Of a DNA stretch of 37,649 nucleotides, positions 32,282-37,649 are shown one piece after another. Source of the DNA: JBDIBA01 sp039812705 (GTDB lineage Bacteria; Actinomycetota; Acidimicrobiia; Acidimicrobiales; JBBSGY01); assembly GCA_039812705.1 (NCBI GenBank), contig JBDIBA010000017.1, positions 1 through 37,649 on the forward strand, written 5' to 3'. Made by a program: the position numbers and the translations under genes. Numbering within the stretch: the stretch's first letter is position 1; the number at the start of each line of letters is the position of its first letter. The notes under the pieces were generated by a model. It had not been told where the DNA came from and ran no database searches. It saw nothing but the letters and a program-made list of their open reading frames with translations.

Positions 32282-35191
32282 ATGTCGTCGCAAGATGTTT
32301 CGCCCAATGAACAAGCTTCTTCAGAGGCCCCCGCCCACCGTTACAACGCTCAGCTTGCGAACGAAATCGAAGCTTTTTGGCAACAGACCTGGGCCAAGGA
32401 CGAGACCTACAACGCACCAAACCCAAGCGGCGAACTGAGCAAAGGCTTCGAACAGGTCAAGGGCCTAAAGAAGGCCTTCGTGATGGACATGTTCCCCTAC
32501 CCGTCCGGGTCTGGACTCCATGTCGGCCACCCGCTCGGCTTCATTGCAACCGACATTTATGCACGTTTCCTTCGCATGACCGGACACAACGTCTTGCACA
32601 CAATGGGTTTCGATGCGTTCGGCCTTCCAGCCGAGCAGTACGCCGTACAAACCGGAATGCACCCGCGCACCACAACCGAAGACAACATAAAGTCGTTTCG
32701 CCACCAGCTGGCAGGCCTTGGCCTGGGCCACGACACGCGCCGCTCGGTTGCAACAACAGACCGCGAGTTCGTCCGCTTTACCCAGTGGATCTTCTTGCAA
32801 CTCTTCAACGCTTGGTACAATCCAGACCTCAAAAAGGCGCAGCCAATAAGTGGCCTGATTGCCGACCTGGAATCCAGCGCGCGCAAACTCGATTCCGGCA
32901 AGGACTGGACACAACTAAGCGAAACCGAAAAGCGCGAAGAGCTTCTTAACTACCGCCTTGCCTACACATCAGAGGCCAACGTCAACTGGTGCCCTCAGTT
33001 GGGCACGGTTCTCGCAAATGAAGAGGTCACCAAGGACAATCGCAGCGAGCGCGGCAACTTCCCCGTATTCAGGCGGCCACTCAGTCAATGGATGATGCGC
33101 ATCACGGCATACGCAGATCGCCTTGTTGACGACCTGGACACGCTCAACTGGCCAGAGTCCGTCAAGTCGCTGCAACGCAACTGGGTGGGCCGAAGCGTTG
33201 GCGCGTCGGTTGATTTCGCAATTGCAGACGACCAAGTCTTTAGCGGCGAAGCGTCGGCGAAGGCCGGTGCAATCAATGTCTTTACGACTCGCCCAGACAC
33301 GTTGTTTGGCGCCACCTATGTGGTTGTCTCGCCTGAACACCCAGCGGTTCAGTCTTTGATTGCAGACGAATGGCCCGCCGACACGCGCGCAGCTTGGAAA
33401 GGTCCGCTGGACTCCGACACTCCTCGCCACGCGGTCGAGACATATTGCGCAGTGGCTGCCAACCACACCGACATCGAACGCCAAGCAGAAAACCGTGAAA
33501 AGACCGGCGTCTTCACTGGCCGCTTCGCAGTCAACCCCGTCAACGGAAACCGCATCCCAATCTTTGTTGGCGATTATGTGCTTGCTCATTACGGAACCGG
33601 CGCGATCATGGCCGTGCCAGCGCACGATCAACGAGACTTTGAGTTCGCCAAAGCCCTTGAGCTTCCGATCGTCGAAGTCATCAAGCCCACACACCACTGG
33701 CTTTCTGAGAATGGTTTGAGCGACGACACCCCCGCCGATGCTTGGCCCAGTGCGTTTGTCGATGCAGGAACCGCAGTTCGCTCGCACAACGCCGGAGTTT
33801 CACTTGACGGCCTCAAAGTCGAGGACGCAAAAGTCAAGATCTGCCAATGGTTGGAATCCCAACATCTCGGCAAGGCCACAACCGTCTACAAGTTGCGCGA
33901 CTGGTTGTTCAGCCGTCAGCGCTACTGGGGCGAGCCTTTCCCAATCGTTTGGGACGAAGACGGCACGCCCATTGCGCTTGACGAGTCAATGCTTCCAATC
34001 GAACTTCCCGAAGTCGAGAACTTTGCACCAACCGTTGTCGACGCCAACGACGACACTGTCCCCGAAGCACCGCTGGGACGCGCAGATGGCTGGAAGCAGG
34101 TTCGCCTAGACCTTGGTGACGGCGAGAAGACCTATCGCCGCGAACTGAACACCATGCCCAACTGGGCCGGTTCATGTGCGTACTACCTGCGTTACATCGA
34201 TCCCAACCACACCGATGCTGCGGGCGATGCAACCAACGAGCAGTACTGGATGAACGTTGACCTTTACGTCGGTGGCGTCGAACATGCCGTACTTCACCTC
34301 TTGTATTCACGCTTTTGGCACAAGGCCCTTTACGACTTGGGTTACGTGTCGACAATCGAACCCTTCCAACGCTTGGTGAACCAGGGCTATGTACTTGCCG
34401 ATGCGTTCACCGACGAACGCGGCATGTACGTCGACGCAAACAATGTCGTAAAGACCGAAGACGGTTTCGTCTACGACGGGCGTCCCGTCAAGCAACACAC
34501 GGGAAAGATGGGCAAGAGCCTCAAGAACTCAGTCGACCCTGATTTCATTCGCGAGCACTACGGCGCCGACTCTCTCCGCCTCTACGAAATGGCGATGGGT
34601 CCGATCGACGCAGATCGACCGTGGACAAACACCGGCATCATCGGACTGTTCAGGTTCCTGCAGCGCTTCTGGCGGAACATCATCGACGAAGACACGGGTC
34701 AACCTCACACGTTCTCCGAGCCCACTGCAGAAACCTCACGACTGGTTCACAAGACCATCGCAGGCGTTCGCGACGATTTCGAGAACTTCCGCTTCAACAC
34801 TGCAATTGCCAAGCTCATAGAGCTGTCCAACCACGTGACCAAAAACGGCGGCCTCGACCGTGAGGGCGCCGAGGCAATGATCTTGATGATCGCCCCAATG
34901 GCTCCACATGTCGCAGAAGAACTGTGGGCTCGCGTCGGCCACGAGTCCTCGGTAACGAGAGCAGATTTCCCGCAGTTCGACCCCGCCATGCTCAAACAGG
35001 ACATGGTCGAAGTGCCCGTTCAAGTGCTCGGCAAGCTGCGCGGAAAAGTGTCGGTGCCGACAGGCTGCAACGACGAGGCACTCCAAGAAGCGGCCCTCAA
35101 GGAGCCAAATGTGGCCCGCCACATCGAGGGCAAGACCATACGCAAAGTGGTCATCATCCCCGACAAGCTCGTCAACATCGTTGCTAACTAG
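32282..35191 (+). CDS. leuS: leucyl-tRNA synthetase
   Basis: A 969-aa class I synthetase that charges tRNA-Leu. The HIGH motif is HVGH in PYPSGSGLHVGHPLG. The CP1 editing domain has the TTRPDTLFGATYV threonine-rich region and GTGAIMAVPAHDQRDFEFA. The KMSKS loop reads KMGKS, usual for Actinomycetota. SWIM-like and anticodon domains follow (RPWTNTGIIGLFRFLQR, then a ValS/LeuS-type VPVQVLGKLRGKV C-terminus). The ATG at 32282 starts the conserved region and fits the promoter spacing; a longer frame to 32120 overlaps the permease. Confidence 0.97.
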   Translation: MSSQDVSPNEQASSEAPAHRYNAQLANEIEAFWQQTWAKDETYNAPNPSGELSKGFEQVKGLKKAFVMDMFPYPSGSGLHVGHPLGFIATDIYARFLRMTGHNVLHTMGFDAFGLPAEQYAVQTGMHPRTTTEDNIKSFRHQLAGLGLGHDTRRSVATTDREFVRFTQWIFLQLFNAWYNPDLKKAQPISGLIADLESSARKLDSGKDWTQLSETEKREELLNYRLAYTSEANVNWCPQLGTVLANEEVTKDNRSERGNFPVFRRPLSQWMMRITAYADRLVDDLDTLNWPESVKSLQRNWVGRSVGASVDFAIADDQVFSGEASAKAGAINVFTTRPDTLFGATYVVVSPEHPAVQSLIADEWPADTRAAWKGPLDSDTPRHAVETYCAVAANHTDIERQAENREKTGVFTGRFAVNPVNGNRIPIFVGDYVLAHYGTGAIMAVPAHDQRDFEFAKALELPIVEVIKPTHHWLSENGLSDDTPADAWPSAFVDAGTAVRSHNAGVSLDGLKVEDAKVKICQWLESQHLGKATTVYKLRDWLFSRQRYWGEPFPIVWDEDGTPIALDESMLPIELPEVENFAPTVVDANDDTVPEAPLGRADGWKQVRLDLGDGEKTYRRELNTMPNWAGSCAYYLRYIDPNHTDAAGDATNEQYWMNVDLYVGGVEHAVLHLLYSRFWHKALYDLGYVSTIEPFQRLVNQGYVLADAFTDERGMYVDANNVVKTEDGFVYDGRPVKQHTGKMGKSLKNSVDPDFIREHYGADSLRLYEMAMGPIDADRPWTNTGIIGLFRFLQRFWRNIIDEDTGQPHTFSEPTAETSRLVHKTIAGVRDDFENFRFNTAIAKLIELSNHVTKNGGLDREGAEAMILMIAPMAPHVAEELWARVGHESSVTRADFPQFDPAMLKQDMVEVPVQVLGKLRGKVSVPTGCNDEALQEAALKEPNVARHIEGKTIRKVVIIPDKLVNIVAN

Positions 35192-35206
35192 CTGGACGTC
35201 AGCCTT

Positions 35207-35257
35207 GTAATAGGGTCACTACCTGGGACTATTACGTATTGTTACAATTCGATTACG
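35207..35257. promoter_or_regulatory. inverted repeat and helically phased TTAC words before the TadG-like gene
   Basis: GTAATAG (35207-35213) and CTATTAC (35229-35235) form a 7-bp inverted repeat that may end leuS transcription. TTACG, TTACA and TTACG start at 35232, 35242 and 35253, which is 10- and 11-bp phasing. That spacing is what OmpR-family regulators recognise. No factor can be named. Confidence 0.4.
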
Positions 35258-35285
35258 CAACAGCGCCAGCCGTTGACCACTTAGC

Positions 35286-37097
35286 GTGGTGGCTGGCACG
35301 GTCGTAGTTATGTTGCTTGGATATTTTTTAGTTGATGCTATTTGGCGTTCTCGTCAATCTCGCAAGTCCGAACGAGGAATCACCCTCGTACTCACCTCGA
35401 TCATGATGACCGTGATCATCGGTTGTGCAGGCATGGCCGTCGACCTTGGTAACTGGTACCTGCAAGCCCAGCGCTACCAACGTGCCGCCGACGCTGCTTC
35501 GCTGGCCGCCGCCCCATTCCTTCCCGGCGATGTCGCAGGAGCCCGCGCTGCGGCAACCAAGTCGCTTCAACACAACGGCATCAAGACGGACAATGTCTCG
35601 ACCACGTTGCGCGTGAAGGACAACCTCAACGATGCAGGTCGCTTTGACGACCACGTGTACATCGCACCGAAACAGTCCAACCCACGCGTTATGGAAGTTG
35701 AAGTTGGTCGTGTTCTCAACAACATCTTCATCTCCGTGCTGGGCCTCAACGAACAAGAAATCGTTCGTGCCAGCAATGCAACATTCCAAGCTCCCGTTGA
35801 GATGGGCAGCCCTTCTCCAGTGCTTGGTTCCGAACCCGCCAACGACATCCAAGGAAACCTGTCATCAGCCGCCGACGCTGGATTCAACGCCAAGTACTGG
35901 CTCAACCTTTCCGGACCGACTTCATCAAAGGCCACTGGTGACCAATTCGGTTCTGGCTTTTGTGAGTTCGGCAACAGCAACTGCAGCAACGGAATCAACA
36001 CGGACTTCGCATACGGTTCGAAAGCCCAACGCTCACACCGTTTCATGGTTCACATTCCAGATGGCGTGACGTCAGCAGTCACTGTTCAACTCTTCGACGG
36101 TTCGTTCGTCAATGTCGGCGACAACTGCACCGACACCGACCTGCTCGATGCAGCCGCACAGGCGACTGGCGACACCAAGCGTTACGCAGCGGGCAACGGC
36201 GAGTTCTGCACCGGCGACGTTTACAACGGTGGAGAAAACGCTCCAGCACCTTCAATTACTGCAATCACCTCAATCGCTGGACCAAAAGAGACCGTCGGCA
36301 AGGCACTCAACACGGTTGTCTTCCCAAGCGCCAAAACCACCGCAGAAGTAACTGCTGGAATGAACTCCACCGGCACACCAAACAAGCCATCACTTGGCCA
36401 GACGTTCCGCAAGTGGGCGCCAATTGCAACACTTAGCGGTTCGGGCGATTACGTCATCGAAGTAAAGACAACCAACGCAGACGCGGCAGCGGCCAATCGG
36501 TTCTCTCTTCGCGCTGGCGTTCTTAGCGGTAACACTTTTAACTCTTCACTTTCCAAAGGCGTTTCAATTTCGGCACTTGGCCACTTCACTCCTTACACAA
36601 ACGCCACCGCAAGCGACGCACGCTTCTACTTTGCAAAACTGACCAGCAACGTTGCGGGTCGCACAATCGAAGTAAACCTGTTCGACATCGGCGACGCATC
36701 ACAAGGCGATGGTGTTGATGTCGAAGTCGTCGCACCAGCTGGCGCGACCGGTCTTGCAAACGGAACGTTTGCTGGACGCTGCAGCCAACTTGGACCAGAA
36801 GACGGTCGAGTCACCGACATCAGCGGCGACTGCAAGATTCCAAATGCAACCCGTGACCGCTTCAACGGCCGCACAGCAAGCATGCAGATTCAAATTCCCG
36901 CCAACTACACCTGCACCGACAACGGCGGTTCGGAATGCTGGATGGCAATCCGCTTCACCGTTCGCAACGCGCAGAACGTCTCGTCAACCAACCCGTCACA
37001 GGACACCACCACTTGGTCAATCACCTCCTGTGGACGCCCATTGGCTCTCGTTCCTACGGACGAGTCCAAGGCGGCAGAGCAATCCTGCAAGGGCTGA
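35286..37097 (+). CDS. TadE/TadG-like pilus-assembly protein, secreted
   Basis: A 603-aa protein. After a basic stretch comes the characteristic ERGITLVLTSIMMTVIIG membrane helix followed by AGMAVDLGNWYLQAQRYQRAADAASLAAA, the hallmark of TadE/TadG-like proteins of Flp (tight-adherence) pili. The remaining ~500 residues are exported, rich in Asn, Thr and Ala, and contain paired cysteines (for example in CEFGNSNCSNG and CTDNGGSECW), but no catalytic motif. The annotated GTG adds an extra hydrophobic N-terminus (MVAGTVVVMLLGYFLVDAIW) written in AT-rich codons, and a later start is possible, for example near ATG 35310. No other tad gene is present, so it may be a stand-alone surface protein. Confidence 0.78.
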   Translation: MVAGTVVVMLLGYFLVDAIWRSRQSRKSERGITLVLTSIMMTVIIGCAGMAVDLGNWYLQAQRYQRAADAASLAAAPFLPGDVAGARAAATKSLQHNGIKTDNVSTTLRVKDNLNDAGRFDDHVYIAPKQSNPRVMEVEVGRVLNNIFISVLGLNEQEIVRASNATFQAPVEMGSPSPVLGSEPANDIQGNLSSAADAGFNAKYWLNLSGPTSSKATGDQFGSGFCEFGNSNCSNGINTDFAYGSKAQRSHRFMVHIPDGVTSAVTVQLFDGSFVNVGDNCTDTDLLDAAAQATGDTKRYAAGNGEFCTGDVYNGGENAPAPSITAITSIAGPKETVGKALNTVVFPSAKTTAEVTAGMNSTGTPNKPSLGQTFRKWAPIATLSGSGDYVIEVKTTNADAAAANRFSLRAGVLSGNTFNSSLSKGVSISALGHFTPYTNATASDARFYFAKLTSNVAGRTIEVNLFDIGDASQGDGVDVEVVAPAGATGLANGTFAGRCSQLGPEDGRVTDISGDCKIPNATRDRFNGRTASMQIQIPANYTCTDNGGSECWMAIRFTVRNAQNVSSTNPSQDTTTWSITSCGRPLALVPTDESKAAEQSCKG

Positions 37098-37149
37098 GTT
37101 TTCAGTCGCTCAACAGGCCAGCGAATCCAAGCACGCTGGGCCAACCGCC

Positions 37150-37193
37150 AAAAGACAAAGGCCGCGACCCAGAGGTCGCGGCCTTTGTCTTTT
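37150..37193 (+). terminator. perfect 20-bp terminator hairpin
   Basis: Arms 37150-37169 and 37174-37193 pair perfectly over 20 bp around a CAGA loop, with A4/T4 at the ends. It lies 52 bp after the TadG-like gene and would work on either strand. Confidence 0.92.
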
Positions 37194-37234
37194 GAGTCAC
37201 CGCTTATTCCCCCGTCGCGGTGCCATGTGAGATA

Positions 37235-37283
37235 AACCGCAAGAGTGTGGCAACTGAGGCGCGAGCCACCACACTCTGCGGTT
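37235..37283. other. second long hairpin upstream of tRNA-Ala
   Basis: The arms 37235-37250 and 37269-37283 pair over 15 bp with one bulged A and enclose an 18-nt loop. There is no protein-coding signal in 37098-37378. It could be a reverse-strand terminator or part of a small RNA. Nothing else stands out in this gap. Confidence 0.45.
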
Positions 37284-37360
37284 GTAATAGTTAGATCGGG
37301 CACTCTTTGTGACTCCTTGAGAGGTTTTCTCCGAAGCCCCGCCGAACAGAAAACGTCGAC

Positions 37361-37366
37361 TACAGT
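37361..37366 (+). promoter_or_regulatory. putative -10 of tRNA-Ala
   Basis: TACAGT lies 12 bp before the mature 5' end of the tRNA, which leaves room for a short 5' leader. A convincing -35 was not found. Confidence 0.35.
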
Positions 37367-37378
37367 CGGCGCGGTCCA

Positions 37379-37451
37379 GGGGCTATAGCTCAGGTGGTAG
37401 AGCGCTTCCATGGCATGGAAGAGGCCTGGGGTTCGAGTCCCCATAGCTCCA
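37379..37451 (+). tRNA. tRNA-Ala, anticodon GGC
   Basis: A 73-nt cloverleaf. The acceptor GGGGCTA pairs with TAGCTCC (one G-T pair); the D arm carries AGCTCAGGTGGTAGAGC; the anticodon stem CTTCC/GGAAG holds the loop ATGGCAT, so positions 34-36 are GGC (alanine GCC codons). The T arm has GGTTCGAGTCC and A73 is the discriminator. CCA is not encoded. Confidence 0.97.
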
Positions 37452-37452
37452 C

Positions 37453-37649
37453 TCGGCAATCGCGTTGTTCGCCCTAAAGGGCTCCCGGTTGCCTCGTTGC
37501 CTTCTCCCGCTCGGCGCTCTTGCCCAGGTCGGCAATCGCGTTGTTCGCCCTAAAGGGCTCCCGGTTGCCTCGTTGCCTTCTCCCGCTCGGCGCTCTTGCC
37601 CAGGTCGGCAATCGCGTTGTTCGCCCTAAAGGGCTCCCGGTTGCCTCGT
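37453..37649. repeat. perfect 76-bp tandem repeat (2.6 copies, runs off the window)
   Basis: Copies start at 37453, 37529 and 37605; the two full copies are identical and the third is cut by the window end at base 45 of the unit. Each unit contains GCCC-TAAA-GGGC inside flanking GGCAA/TTGCC, so every copy can fold. The period is not a multiple of three, so the repeat does not encode a repeated peptide. It begins 1 bp after tRNA-Ala, and the array may continue beyond the window. Confidence 0.95.

Noticed and set aside
36905..37459. 184-codon minus-strand frame across the end of the TadG-like gene
   Set aside because: It overlaps the TadG-like coding sequence, a terminator and tRNA-Ala, and has no protein family signal.
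37453..37649. CRISPR array or tRNA-linked attachment-site duplication
   Set aside because: There are no variable spacers between the repeats, and the unit does not contain the tRNA 3' end, so neither CRISPR nor att duplication fits.

Overview
The window reads as a chromosomal segment of an actinomycetote, most likely an acidimicrobiia-type lineage. Four things point there: mid-to-high-50s GC; divergent lepA/rpsT and the gene order comEA-comEC-holA, both common in Actinomycetota; a LeuRS with the KMGKS form of the signature loop; and surface repeats of the GYWLVASDGG type, which I associate with Acidimicrobiia. The phylum is fairly secure, the class is inference. Several housekeeping genes look leaderless: a TANNNT hexamer lies 7-10 nt before the start codon and no Shine-Dalgarno sequence is needed.

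Layout. 1-5.6 kb (plus strand): a fused Wzz/tyrosine-kinase exopolysaccharide regulator, a secreted two-repeat protein of unknown function, an RDD membrane protein, and a secreted subtilisin with six 42-residue C-terminal repeats. 5.6-7.8 kb (minus): trpB-trpA, with an unusual TrpA. 7.8-13.6 kb (plus): three genes encoding a TerB_N/TerB_C protein, a DUF2791 (BrxD-like) ATPase and an Lhr-like DEVH helicase. This is the composition of the Shango anti-phage system and is the main accessory element here. 13.7-15.8 kb: an RmlC-type epimerase and, convergent to it, a polyprenyl-phosphate sugar-1-phosphate transferase. 16.1-18.3 kb: lepA and rpsT.

18.4-23.9 kb (plus): a tightly coupled surface-glycan operon. 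It holds three GT2 glycosyltransferases, a CE4 polysaccharide deacetylase and a CPBP-family membrane protein, mostly joined by ATGA overlaps and closed by a strong terminator. 24.0-28.3 kb (minus): a dolichyl-phosphate-mannose-synthase-like GT2 with a long, possibly switchable leader, then holA, comEC (without the nuclease domain) and comEA. 28.5-35.2 kb (plus): a REC-EAL cyclic-di-GMP phosphodiesterase candidate, an ABC-2 exporter pair, and leuS. 35.3-37.1 kb: a TadE/TadG-like secreted protein. The window ends with tRNA-Ala(GGC) and a perfect 76-bp tandem repeat that runs off the edge.

Together the window combines envelope and exopolysaccharide assembly (kinase, sugar-1-phosphate transferase, GT2 set, deacetylase, possible c-di-GMP control), DNA uptake, core translation and replication genes, and one defence cassette inserted between trpBA and a sugar-nucleotide epimerase gene. 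Apart from the defence cassette, the divergent TrpA, the structured leader and the terminal tandem repeat, most of the content is ordinary for the group.
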